A program made the translations under genes and the position numbers. The notes beneath the pieces were generated by a model. It did not search any database. It was not told where the DNA came from and worked only from the letters and a program-made list of their open reading frames with translations. This document shows positions 32,261 to 43,970 of a stretch of DNA of 64,000 nucleotides, in pieces (position 1 is the first letter of the stretch; the number at the start of each line of letters is the position of its first letter). The stretch spans positions 5,331,357 through 5,395,356 of the forward strand of contig NC_081340.1 in the NCBI RefSeq assembly GCF_022539665.2, in the 5' to 3' direction. Source of the stretch: Daphnia carinata (lineage: Eukaryota; Arthropoda; Branchiopoda; Diplostraca; Daphniidae).

Positions 32261-34348
32261 TTAGCGGATTAGGGGCCTTGATGTTGTTACTTCCGACAAA
32301 ACTTCACGATTTTCGAAATTCAATGCAGGAGCATCTGTCGATGGGTGTTCTGTTGAAGGCTGTTTCTGATCCGAAGTGGACTCGAGCAGCAGCTTGACAA
32401 GTACCTTGGCGTCTTCATTGGTGAAATCAAGTTTTTTGTGTCCTGCCTTACCAATGTAGAGGTGCTTAAATCGGCCTTTGAGACGACGGAGAAGGTATTT
32501 GGTGTTCCAAGCATTTGTAGTTTCTTGACTGAGGTAACTTACAAGTTGGGCAATTACTTGTTGAGTGCCGGTTAATTCATCATCTTGTCCCAGTTGGAGG
32601 CTGACAATTGCTTCACTTGGTTGGATTTTCTTAGGCTTGAACCTTGCTGACATCAGCTGACCATTCAAAACCTACAAAATTGACAAGGTTATAACTGAAC
32701 ACATTGTTTGCTCTAATTCATTTGAATCTCTTTTTACCTTTAGGCGTAGGCGAGCCATCAATGCAGGAAATGCAACGCGTGATTTCTTAAACGGAAAAAC
32801 AGCTTTTTTCCCCATGACGAATGTCAGTGGGCCAATTTGCAACTGAACATCGACGACATGGACAGATGAATTCTCTCTCGAACCGATCATGACATCGCCA
32901 CTTCTTTCAATCAATTCTATACCTTCTACTCGTGTAAAGGTTTTTCGTGAGTAACGTCGGGCGTGAGCTCGCCTTAGCTTTCTGCTCATCTTCTGGTGTT
33001 TACCCTCAGCTTTCCTGTGGGAGAAATTTGCGAATGTTACAATGTTTGTTTGTTTTGTTATAGGTTTGAATAACTTACGGTAATCCTGCAGATGGCTCTA
33101 CTGACGATCCATTTGTACATTGCATTTCCTGTTGGCTAAGCAACTTCACGTAATATTCGGTGGCACCGTCGGATAGCACAACAGGTAATGGCTTTGAAAT
33201 TAGATTAAACCGTTTTGAATTGTTGTTCTCGACGCAAGTAATATTGGCAGAGGTTTCGCTAACTGCATCTTCCTCATCGTCGTCATCATCATCATCATCA
33301 TCATCGTCTGTAGCTTTATTGGCTTCTTCCTTTGCGTTGCTAACCTCAGCTGATGTTTGTGATTCATCCTCCGCATCGGTAGATACTTTAGAGTCGCCTT
33401 CAGCGTTTGCGTCATCTTCGTTATCATCGACATCGCTATCGGTTTCGCCTTCGGGTGTTTCCAGTTTGTTGGCGTTGTCTGATTCACTAGTGATCCTTTT
33501 TTCTTCCGAACCAGCGCTACCGTCGAATTGAACGAACATCCATGGAGCTACTTTCAAATCTTCTTGAGGTTTACTGAATAGAGAACAGTTGATCTATAGA
33601 AAAGGGTAAACTAATTATTATTTTCTTCGTCACCTTACCTTAACCTTAAGTGAAATGTGGAGTTTCCGCTGTTCAATGTTTGCGAAAAAAGCGTGAGCAT
33701 CTTATCCATGGCATCGTTCAATTGGTCGGTTTGGGACGAACGCTCCTTGTACTGGATTTTGGAGTAGAATTTCTTGTTACCGCTCGCCAAACGGTTTCTG
33801 CGTTCCTCAATTCGCTTGGCTAGTTCCCGAAACAGAAATTAACTGTAAAGTTTTTCTTTTCTGAAATATTATCAGGAAGACTAACCTTTTTTACTCCAAC
33901 GATGGTGATGATGATGATGATGGTGGTGATGATGGTGATCGATAAAACGATTTTTTTCTCTTCTGTGCAACCACTTCTTCTTCCATTTTTTCCTTCTTTC
34001 CAAATTCGATGTTACCTCGTCCGGGCTGATGCCGCCAATTTCAGATGGGTTGGTTTCTTCCTCTTCCTCGCTTTGACCGGTCGTCACGCATATGATGCAT
34101 ACCTTTGCTTCCTTGACCGAGACATCCGTCAAACTGTCTTCGGCTCCATTACCTAACAGAGAGTAATAAAGGAAGCAAAAGAAAAAACGAAAGCTGTTAC
34201 AGGTATTATGAATTGATTTTAAACGAAACTGAAAGTCAGTTGCATTAATAATTTGTTATCATTACAGGATATTGATCTTACCTTCAATGGAATTGGGCAA
34301 AACAGATGAAACACAAAAAATTAAGAGGCCCAAAAAAAGTAGCCTCAT
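32261..34348 (-). CDS. Unrecognised secreted protein with His and Asp runs
   Basis: Six exons, 34282-34348, 33886-34152, 33639-33819, 33079-33573, 32738-33014 and 32261-32671, keep phase through every junction; 565 aa. I do not recognise the family. Exon 1 is a clean signal peptide (MRLLFLGLLIFCVSSVLPNS). Then come an acidic stretch, a basic Lys/Trp/Arg patch and twelve His in a row (about residues 95-106). A helical region with QYKERSSQTDQL and LTLFSQTL follows, then a strongly acidic region (about 190-275) including eleven Asp in a row (about 261-271). The C-terminal half is basic and looks folded (RRAHARRYSRKTFTRVEGIE; TKYLLRRLKGRFKHLYIG). Both runs are encoded by imperfect trinucleotide repeats. 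His and Asp runs could bind divalent metal; that is inference. A short alternative intron in exon 2 cannot be excluded. Confidence 0.7.
33273..33309. repeat. In-frame trinucleotide repeat encoding the Asp run
   Basis: TCA/TCG units on the plus strand read as GAT/GAC on the coding strand and give the Asp run of the secreted protein. Confidence 0.8.
33900..33940. repeat. In-frame trinucleotide repeat encoding the His run
   Basis: GATG/GGTG-type units on the plus strand read as CAT/CAC on the coding strand and give about twelve His. Mixed CAT and CAC use suggests the run is selected or old rather than a fresh slippage product. Confidence 0.8.
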
Positions 34349-35422
34349 GTCGGAGTGGAACAACAAGCAAGGTTTAAAACTATAATTCTAGCTCCACGTG
34401 TACGTCTTCACCGCGTATTCACGATAAATTTTCTGTACAGATTTGTAACCGGCTCTCATATATATACTGCAAGAATTCTAGTAGGACAAATCGTCATTTC
34501 CGAATCGCTGATGCCATCAACTACGTCTTACACTAGCAGACATGTCAAAGAAGCCGACTGGGCTTTTCCTAAACAAGACGTTTGGTGCTGTTTACATTGT
34601 GGCTGCAGTTCTGTTAAATTTCGGTATAAATAAACAAGGTTCTCCTATAACAGTTAGAATGTGGGAGGTCTCTAGGCGAGAAATTGATAATCTCTTTTTC
34701 TTAGATTACGGATGTCAACCACGCATGCATCTAATGCCTTGAGGCCATTCAAAGATGGTACTTTTTCCCCCATTGGTGGTTTTTTGTATCTTGATATTTT
34801 TCATGGTGGCCTCAGCAATTAAATGCAAACCTCAGTAGATCGCTGTTGCAACTTGTTGATCTTCCCAGCAGTGACTTGAACCTGATGGAGTTGCTTTGCT
34901 TGAAAACCTAGCAGAAGAGGAGATTGTTTTATTTCACCGCCGCAAAGAAGTTGAAAATAAAAATAAACTTTGGGTATGAGCCGTTCGGTTTTATCGCAAG
35001 TTCAGCAGAAACTTGATAACGAGTAGAAATGCGCATTTTGTGCTCGAGTTTCTAGCACGGCCAATTACATTTTTCACGCATCGTCAAGGGTTTTCACTCG
35101 CTTCGTTGGTCGTCGGCAATCGACGTAAGAATCGCAAACAAAGCATTACTGTGTGCTCCAGAACGCATTAAGCTTTTGTAAGTCGATAATTGACCAAGTT
35201 TCTTTATTTTTTTCTTTGTTTTTTAGAATTATTATCATTATTATTATTATTATTTATTTTTTATCTATTTTTTTTTTTGCTGTGGAAAAACAATGCCTTA
35301 TGCCTAGGTCGGCATGAAAACTATGCACTTTAAAATTCCCGCTATTTTGATTGTCAACCCAGTCACCTAGCGGCCATTAAGAACATTAAGAAAAGAGGAT
35401 CAGAAGATAACAAACATTTCCC
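34349..35422. other. Divergent region between the secreted-protein gene and acylphosphatase
   Basis: About 1.07 kb between two divergent gene starts. It holds a short plus-strand frame at 34542-34742 beginning MSKKPTGLF with one hydrophobic stretch (GAVYIVAAVLLNFGI). It could be a tiny membrane protein, or spliced at 34639/34706 to a 44-aa form, but the donor is poor and no family is recognised. An ATT/TTA-rich run lies at 35222-35280. Confidence 0.3.
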
Positions 35423-35867
35423 ATGGAGGCAACCCGACCCTCTTTGGCTTTGATTTCAGTTGAATTTGAAATATTTGGACGGGTCCAGGGTAGGCTTCAG
35501 CCCTTTCGATTAGTTACTGAATGCCGTAGTAACGAGATAAGTATTGTAACTAGGTGTTTTCTTCCGCAAATATACTCGTGATCAAGGTAACAAATTGGGA
35601 CTGAAAGGATGGTGTCGAAACACGGAAGCCGGTACGGTTGAAGGAGTCATGGAGGGACCTCAAGAGCAAGTGAACATGATGTAAGTTTAAGTTTAATGTC
35701 ATGGATCATACTAAATGGTGTTAAACTATACCTGACATTGAAAATAATTTAGGAAGGAGTGGTTAAGATACAAAGGGAGTCCACAGTCACGCATCGATAA
35801 GGCGGAATTCTCCAACGGAAAATTCATCGAAAGTTCAACATTTACCACATTTGGTGTTAAAAAATAA
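35423..35867 (+). CDS. ACYP: Acylphosphatase
   Basis: Three exons, 35423-35489, 35554-35680 and 35753-35867, join in phase; 102 aa (family about 98-100). Acylphosphatase hydrolyses carboxyl-phosphate bonds such as that of 1,3-bisphosphoglycerate, in the cytosol. Seen here: the phosphate-binding loop GRVQGVFFRKYT with catalytic Arg27, and CRNTEAGTVEG with catalytic Asn45, at the same spacing as Arg23 and Asn41 of the human muscle enzyme. GPQEQVNMMKEWL and GSPQSRIDKAEFSN follow in the usual order. The ATG at 35423 gives a short N-terminus before the first beta strand (SVEFEIFG). The introns are 64 and 72 nt. Whether it is the ACYP1 or ACYP2 type cannot be settled by eye. Confidence 0.95.
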
Positions 35868-36070
35868 CGCTGTTGTATATTCTAAACGAAAAATGTTGTT
35901 AAATACAGGGGTTTTTTTTTGCAAAAAACCACGTTAAATGTCAAGAGTGAAGGTGAACTATGCTGTTGCTTTTAGTTTCATAGTTTCGTCTGCTAGAATA
36001 GTCAGAATGAAATGGTGACGATTGTGTAAGTGAATTTCAGTGACGTTTTTGACAAAAACAATATACCGTA

Positions 36071-37506
36071 ATGGAGCATATAAAAGTGAAAATTTTCAAG
36101 TTTTTGTGTACGTACTTTTATCTTAATGCTATCTTACTTCTTTTTAGGATGTACTTTCTGCAGCATCACGTGGTATTTTAGATAGTCTGAGAGGATTTTT
36201 TCTAATTTTTACCTTGGACCGAGAAATTGAATTACAGCGTAGTCTTAAACGAGAATCCAAGAGCAAAATTATAAGACGTTCTCAAACAAGCACGTCGAGT
36301 GCTTCAAAAGAAAAACAGGAGTAATAGTAAATCAGTAGTAATTCAGGTTGGCCTGAAATTAACAACATTACGCCTTTCAGGGAACCTCGAATACTGCACA
36401 GGACACTTCAGTGTAGTCTGTTGAATGGAGGGGTTTTCTGTCTTTCAATATTTGCCTTTAATGGCATTGTTTTACCATTAATTGAAGCTCTACTTACATT
36501 CAGCTTCAGCTTTGGTGGGCAGCTCAATGCTGCGCAATGGGTCTGGTCTTGGACCTCTCCTGTTCTATCTGCAACTTTCTCAACATTGTGGATTCTTCCT
36601 TTATTTGTTTTAAGCAAATTTGTGAATTGTTTTTGGTTCCATGTAAGTTCAACAAGTATTTCAAATAATTCACAATTCTCAGCTTATTTCAAATTGTGTT
36701 TGATAGGATATTGCTGATGCCGCATACAAATACTCAAGAGGCAGACCACAGCTATTGCCCAGTATTAGCAAAATGATTGCAGATATGCTTTTCAGTATGG
36801 TTATTCAAGCACTATTTTTGGTTCAGGTATTTTAAAAAGCTTTGATACAAATTGCAGATTAAAAAGGTTTTGAACTTGAATCTTCTTTTGTCACTCTCCA
36901 GGCCATGATTATGGGACTCCTGCCAATTGCAGTGTTCAATGGTCTGCTGTCAATGCTTCACTTGTGCCTTCTGTATTCCTTATACTCATTTGAATACAGG
37001 TGGTTCAATGAAGGTTGGGAATTGCCGAAGCGCCTAACTCACATTGAGAACCACTGGCCTTACTTTTTCGGATTTGGTTTGCCATTAGCAATTTTAACGT
37101 CGATGCCCTCATCTACTTTAGTCAGGTACGATATTTGTCAAGTAAGATTTCTTGCCAAAAATGTTTTTATATTCTTCCAATTTACTATTCATAGTGGATG
37201 CGTTTTCTCGGTATTGTTTCCATTTTTCATTGTAAGTGGTAACGAAGCCCGACCCACTACCAAAGCCAAGTACGTATTCAAACCTTGTCTCACATGAATT
37301 TACAGCATTCATCATGGATAATTTTCTGCATATTTAATTTAGCAATTATCCTCTAAGGCTATTTTCTCCCGTCGTCGCTCTTGCCAACACGGTACTAAAT
37401 AATAATAATGTGTTTAAAGTTTTGACAGAGGAAGCTCATTAGTTTTATGTTACACTTTCCTTGGTAGATTTTCAATCGTACAATTGGTCGTAGCCGATCC
37501 GCCTAG
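36071..37506 (+). CDS. EI24: EI24 / EPG-4 autophagy membrane protein
   Basis: Eight exons, 36071-36107, 36164-36320, 36381-36642, 36707-36826, 36902-37125, 37195-37269, 37343-37391 and 37468-37506, join in phase; 320 aa (human about 340). EI24 is a multi-pass ER protein needed for maturation of autophagosomes into degradative autolysosomes, and it binds Bcl-2 in mammals. Seen here: SSRGILDSLRG near the start, aligning with the human ARGIKDSIWG at the same distance from the N-terminus; a Lys/Arg/Ser linker; NGGVFCLS; STLWILPLFVLSKFVNCFWF followed by DIADAAYKYS; ISKMIADMLFSMVIQALFLVQ; YSLYSFEYRWFNEGWE; HWPYFFGFGLPLA; and SGCVFSVLFPFFIVSGNEA. The first coding exon is tiny. Its acceptor was chosen at 36163 because it alone keeps phase and length. 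Confidence 0.95.
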
Positions 37507-40176
37507 CTGCCATAATAACCCCCTACAATTTTAGTTTCATCTTTTATGCTGAACGTGTGACCAAGATCTTTAGCCTATCTTGGTTGTAAACGAATAATTT
37601 TGATCATGTACAATGGATCATCAAATCAGGATGTGTACAGATACGGGAATAAGTGGTTCTTGTTTTCTATTATAATACAAAACTTTATCTTCTGATATTT
37701 TAGTAGGTTGCCCTTCGAGCATCTCGCATTTCAGCCTTGCCTATTGAAAATTGTTTAAGGCGATATTTAAACGGAAATAACGGAAAGAATTGTCCTTACG
37801 ATGTAACACAACATGTATTCATATTTTATGGCAGAGGCATTTCCTACCGTTTTGTGGAGAAGCTGTTAGAAAGCACATACCTACAGGTGATCAAACAAGA
37901 CGGACGAACCTCACAGGTACAAACCTAATTAGTTGGAGCTAATAAGTGAAATTACAAGAGCATGACCTCCCATGATTCTGCTCTTGGGATGTGGTGCAAC
38001 ATGGTGATAGCCGTAAGCTTGTGTTCCAGCTGTTCAAATATTGAGCAAAGCCTTTGGTCTAGGTCGCAGCACGGACGTGCAATAGCTTTGGTAATGATTT
38101 TCCTTATTGTTACAAACGTTGTACATCAAATGGGGGAAAAAGTAGGCTGTTGCATAGTAAATAATCCAATGTTTGAGTCTGAACCAGTCACCTTCCACCG
38201 TATTTCGTCACTAAAAGTTTCCCTGCCTATGGCACTGTGGTCTTATTGAATGCTTGTACAAAAGAAGAACGAAGGAAAACGTTCCAATACGGAATCGATA
38301 ACACAGCTGTTGCTGTGGATTTTAATCTGAAAATGATTTGATTTTCGTTTATAGCTGAGAAACTCATATAAGTTTTCATGCCTTGATGGAGGTGAATTGT
38401 GATTTATATCATCCAACGCCATTGCTGCAGGACTTGGTGCTAAAGAAGCGAAGCAGTAAATAATCAAGAAGACGGGCGTGCAGCCACGTCGGATTTGGAT
38501 TTAATGCATGCATATGACACGCCCGGGACCGTCGTCAGATACATACGAAATTCTCCAAGATCACTTAGATTTCGTGTACTGGATCGGAAGTTGGGTCCCT
38601 GTTACTCAGTAAAATCACTTAGTTGCCGTGAATTATGAAATAGATGAAAAATTGTTAATCAGCGCTACGGTTTGCAAGCTGGAAAATGTTTTTTTTTTTT
38701 ATTTTATACGGATATAGTTTCACACTTGGCTGAAGTGTTTGTGATTAGGTGTCGGAGCAAGATGGGGAAAGCGTATCGTATATGAATAGATACGATAGAC
38801 ACACAAAGGTGTTTGTTTGTATAATGCAATAATCCGCTTAAGTGTTTGGGCATACACGCTTGGCTCACTTGGACGGGCGCGTATATTCCAACTTGTTCAG
38901 GAATAACCCTTATGGCAACAGATGGGCAGCAGGAGCGGCAAAGCTACTGCTGAAGAGCTTTAGATCGACGAATAACTAATCTTATTCGTAAAAAGAAAGC
39001 GGGCTTGAAAATCTGTGGTATTGCCAAAGGACGCAGTCCCCGTCACCCACGGTGGGTCACGTTCTTATAAACACACAGAGGTTCAAACAAGCTGTGTGTC
39101 TGAAAGGCTAATCTCCATGCAATCTGTTACATACGGCGTCACATGCAAGGGTGTGTCAATAATTTTCTATTAAAGCAAACTGCCCCAACATGCAGCAGAT
39201 CTTTGCTTTGTCAAATAATTAAACAACATCCACATTTTCGAACTGGTGTTTACTGTACCACCCATCGCCTTTCAAGTTTCAGTGAGTGGTATGGCGCGTG
39301 TGCTCTAATGACGTCCCAAGTTCGAAAACATGGCCGACATCAAACAAGAAATCAACAAAGTATCAGAATTCGAGAATGTACTGTGATATGGGTCCTGTTT
39401 TCAATAGACACAGGTCGGTGTTCGGTTTCTGGACTCGTTGTGGAATGGTGGAATGACTGGAATGGAAATGAACAATCGCAGTCCAAATCCGACGACAAGA
39501 GTCACCCAGCAACCCCAACCCCCTCCGACATGTTTGGACAAGCAGCGTTGAATAAAAAATCCATCAGGTGGAAAATTTTCGATAAAGATCCAAAAGAAAA
39601 TGTGTCACACATGATGCATCGTTTTTTAGATTATATTTTCAGATAATTCCAAACCATTTCAGTTTACAAAACTGAAAAACCAAAAGTTAAATCAGAAAAA
39701 TGATGTAACGATATCAGTGGCAACGGTGCCCCTTCCCCTAATTTGTAATTAATTAGAAAAAAGAAACAAAAGACAAACACAAGACCAGTTTCCTGTCGCG
39801 TGTTGGACCTAAGACATAGGCATTCCAAGTTCGGTGGCGCCAAGGGGAACATGTCTGTGATCCTTAAATACTTTTGCTTGAGGAAGACTCCCAAACTTCC
39901 ACGTAAACTTTTCGCATTTTTCTTTCACTCAAGTTTTTCAGCCATCACCTGCAATAACTTGATGACAATTCTCACGGTACTTTTATTACGAAACTTTTTT
40001 GGGAATCTGGAAACGACGAATGCCTCAAGCTGTTTCCATGTTTTTTGGTGGAGCACGTGCCGTGTGCTGCACGCATTTTCCCTCCTTTTTTCTTTCTTCA
40101 CCACACAAACTGATCGCCACCTGCTACAGTGAAAGGAATTTCAGCAAAACTTTAGTGAAATAGTGATTTCAGACTT

Positions 40177-40278
40177 GCCTGAACTTGTGTAATCAATAAC
40201 CTGCGCCGATTGAAATTGTTTGCCGATTTGGACGCAGTTGATTTAAGAAGAGGGAAACTCCACGACATTGGAATTAGG
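40177..40278 (+). other. Possible 5' UTR exon with strong donor
   Basis: An acceptor-like TGATTTCAG precedes this segment and GGGTAAGTCA follows it. All three frames contain stops early on, so it is untranslated if real. No partner exon was identified; a plus-strand gene starting here and running beyond the window would fit. Confidence 0.25.
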
Positions 40279-43200
40279 GTAAGTCACGAGCAAAAGTTTT
40301 CCTACTTCAATTAGCTGAGTGTGTGTAGCCAACTTTTTTGTTTGTTAGTTTTTTAAGACCAACTGGGTTCTTGTTATCCCTCTAATCGATTCGTGATCCC
40401 CTATGTATAATAGGCCTCTTTGTTCTCTCCTTCTCTCTAAGCTAATGAGTCGGGGAGAGTGTTTTTAGTCGTGATCAAACATTCAGACCACGAGTGGTAT
40501 TAATTATAAAGTTACATTCACAAGCTTCAGGCTATTGAAAAAATTGGTTTTTGTCACTCAAAAAAAGTTGCAAATTCGGTTTGTTTAGGCCTCTTTCATT
40601 GATGGTTCTTGTTTCCATTTGGTTTGATCCAATCTGCTAGTCAACTCTTGTTCACAGCTGCGTATCTAAATCGAATGTTTTTTCGCGTCATTTTTTTTTA
40701 TCTCCCCCAAAGTGTTGATGCTCTCGCAACAACAGCAAAAAAAGGGAAGGAAAGCCGGGTGTTTCTCGTTCGTTGATTTTGTGAGTTTTTGTGTGTCTAT
40801 CTAGTAAGGCCGATGTGAAAGCAATCGAATACAAAAGGGAAGAAAAAAACTGTCGTGTGTGAGAGAGTGTCGGCCAAAAAGGAGCTTGAGGCTGATGCCC
40901 ACACAAACGTGAGTGGGTTGTTTCAAGTGCACGTTTGTCTCGATTCGAGTTGAGCTTCAAGTAGAGAGTGAAAGAGTCTATAGACAGTGGAATGGAACTC
41001 GAAGGCGCTTTTATTGGAAACGAGTGAGAGATTACTCGAGTGGAGAAGGGAAAAACACTTTTTTTAGGGGGAAGGGATTTATTTTTTTTTTTTTTTTTTT
41101 TGTGGGCCGGGCTTTGATGCTACTACATTGATTTTCGTGAGTGTGTTTGGTCTTATTTTCTCAATAGGTTGTCGCTCTTCTTTTTTTGGGGATCCATTTT
41201 CGCTGACTGTTTAGTTTGGATCGTTTTCTTTTGTTCCTACGCGATCGATCTTTTGTACCGATCACGTCAGCCTATTCTACGTTTTCGTTTACCCGATCGT
41301 GGCGACGGATCCCGATGGCTATGCGCTTACATTTCTTGGAACCTATCATCTCACACGGAATAATTTAAATCATCTGGGATATTTCAAAACTTTTTTTTTT
41401 TTTTTTCGAAAGGCAATTTTTCTTATCGATGGATTTAAACATTTTTTTTTTTTTTAGTATCTTTGCATTTTCATCTCTTATGTTTTGCTCGATCGGGAGA
41501 GATTGGTCAGCAAATGTTTTCAGTTTTATTAGAGATCGTATTACAATTATGATTTACGATCGAACCGTATAGAGAAATCTTGAGCACTAATGTCAAATTG
41601 GTCTATTCTTATTTCTTTCCATCCCTATTTTTTATTTTTATCCATTTTTATTATTATGGACGCGGGATTGATTAAAATCATTTCCATAATCGTAAAAAAA
41701 GAATACACAGTCTAGGGAGGTAGAGATGGGAATTATCTTTCGAGACGGGCATCCCCCCCCGCTCTCTAACACACCGGGTTGGAATTTTTTGTCCCTTTTT
41801 TTCATCCCTACTTTTATATCGAAAACAATATAAATGCTTTGAATTGTCAGCCGTACTGTCTTTATCTATCTCGCTCGAAGGCACGCCGAAATTGCTGATA
41901 CATCCAAGAAAAGAAAATTGGAAAAAAGCATTTCTATAAAAGGAGCTATGTAATAGTTAGGATTTTCATGAAGACACACTTTTTCATATGTCTATTTTGT
42001 TCTTCCTTTTTTTTAAAAGATGACTAGATAAAAAAAAAAATTCTTCTATATTTGTAACAAAAAAAAATGAGCCGAATTTGGGATGAGTCCTATCCCGCTG
42101 CGTTTGTCCCTTCGAGCATATCAACCACATTATTAAGACGTACACGCACGCAGCACTGAAATGCATTCCCTTTTTTCGCTTGAATTGTTTGTTATTGTTG
42201 TAAGTTTTCTTTCTTATGCATCGGCTCAAATTGGACCGATTTTCTTTCTGCTCATTATGGTAAAGAAAAAAAAGAATTTCCGGGAACATGTTTATACTTG
42301 TCACGATAAAAAAAAAAGAAAGAAAAGTTACACAAGGACGTGCCGCCCTTGTTGCACAGCTGCTGTTGAAATCCGATTTTTTTTTCCTTCTTAAATTGCC
42401 GAGTTTGGAAGGAAAACTTTTTATATTCAATGCACTCGTGTTTGTTTGCGAATCCCTTTTAAAGAAAAAGGCAATTTTTTATATTCGGAGAAGGAGGGGG
42501 GGACTATTTTCGTTACGGGAATCATTAAGACATTGCCGACAAGTTTGAAATTCATTACAAAACAAAGTTAACATTTCTTTTCTTTTTTTTTCCAGACCCT
42601 TAAGCCTCGCAATTTGATGTTGTAACTTTCAATTTCTTTTTTTCCAATTACCGCTATCGATGTTTACCGAAAGCTGCTTGAAATTGATCCGATTAAAAGA
42701 TATTACAACTACCGCAGAAAACTTTTTTTTTTCGTGAAGAGGGCCCTCTTCTCCCACCCCCTACCCTGGGGGTATGAACCCTCTTATCCATCCTCTCGTT
42801 TTTCATATGTAAATATATGCTCCGATCTCTTGCGAGTTGAGCACTTCTTCGCTCTTTTTGTTAAGCATTTACTCTGCATATGGACATGCCAATCTAATTG
42901 CTTTCGAGAGAGATGAGGAAAAACTTGTTCCTCCACCACCGTTACCCTTTTCAAAATTTCCCATCCAATGATGCGATGTGTAACGCGTAGAATATAAAAA
43001 AGGAGGATAAAGGCGAGCGCTCCGACTATGAGGCGGCATTATGCCCTGCAGTGTTTTATAGCCGTTTTTACTTGGGAATTGTCGGATGTTAACCATATTG
43101 AGAAGCGAAATCAACTGTACACTTATTTGCGTGCGTGCGCGGTCGATACAACGGCTGAAGAAAAGAGGGAGGAGAAACGAGAGATTGCCAAGTCTATTAT

Positions 43201-43536
43201 ACAAAAGTCCAAGCGCTTTCGGCCAGTTCAACATTAATACAGCCCGTTTCTATTATTTTGTCGTGTGGGTGTGGGAGCCATTTCAGCGTAGAGGTTCACA
43301 CAGTTGTAGCAGAAAAAAAAAAAAAATAAAGCAAATCCATCAACGTCTCGAGCAACACCCAACCAGTCTTCGTTTTCTTTGCTATTGCGCCAGCAACGCT
43401 TGATTGAACATCGTAATGAAGATTGAATCCACACACTGTCCCCCTCCTCTCTTTCAAACGCGCCCAGGCGGTTTCCTCCTTTTGGTCAGCTCGTCCCATA
43501 TCCGGTGTGAGGTCCATCTCGCGATCGCATTTGGTG

Positions 43537-43538
<2 letters not shown>

Positions 43539-43575
<37 letters not shown>
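43539..43575. repeat. (GT)n microsatellite
   Basis: About eighteen GT units, one of the longest perfect dinucleotide tracts in the window, downstream of the Beat gene. Confidence 0.95.
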
Positions 43576-43576
<1 letters not shown>

Positions 43577-43970
43577 TGTAGTTGTTATCATCGAAACAAT
43601 GCCAACTGTATTGTTGTTAAGATGATGGCAACTAAATTCGATGCTAGCCCACTACATCCACCTGTTGGGAGATAAATTTAATAGGCAAATCAGGGCATGG
43701 GAAAACATGGCAATTTTTTGTTTTTCATAAAGGCACAACAACGAAAGAAGACGGGGAAAAAGTTTTTTCGGGGGATAACTTTTAACAAGGTCCCTTGTTG
43801 GTTGTTTCGCTCGGAGCATCAAAAAGGATGGCAAACAAGGCTCGTTATTTATTTCCCTGTTATTGCGCTTGATATATTGTGTCTATCACACAGACTATAT
43901 ATATGTATTCACTTGATTTTATTATAGAAAGGGAGGGAGAGGGCGCTTTGTGACGGATGGATGTCTTTTC

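Larger units (their letters stand above)
37507..43970. other. Intergenic region between EI24 and the Beat gene
   Basis: About 6.5 kb. Open stretches with mixed composition occur at 37711-37928 and 37962-38249 (plus) and 38243-38467 (minus), none with a recognised family or full splice support. A plus-strand segment near 40.18-40.28 kb ends in a strong GTAAGT donor and has stops in all frames, so it may be a 5' UTR exon (separate entry). Beyond 41 kb the DNA is mostly homopolymer-rich. Confidence 0.4.

Noticed and set aside
35995-36030. Alternative first exon for EI24 with a strong GTAAGT donor
   Set aside because: Its ATG frames either stop at once or enter the next exon out of phase. It could be an untranslated exon at most.
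39143-39646. Plus-strand frame of 167 codons
   Set aside because: It is an irregular mixture with no known motif. A second short frame starting MADIKQEIN overlaps it in another phase and stops soon. Neither could be linked to other exons.
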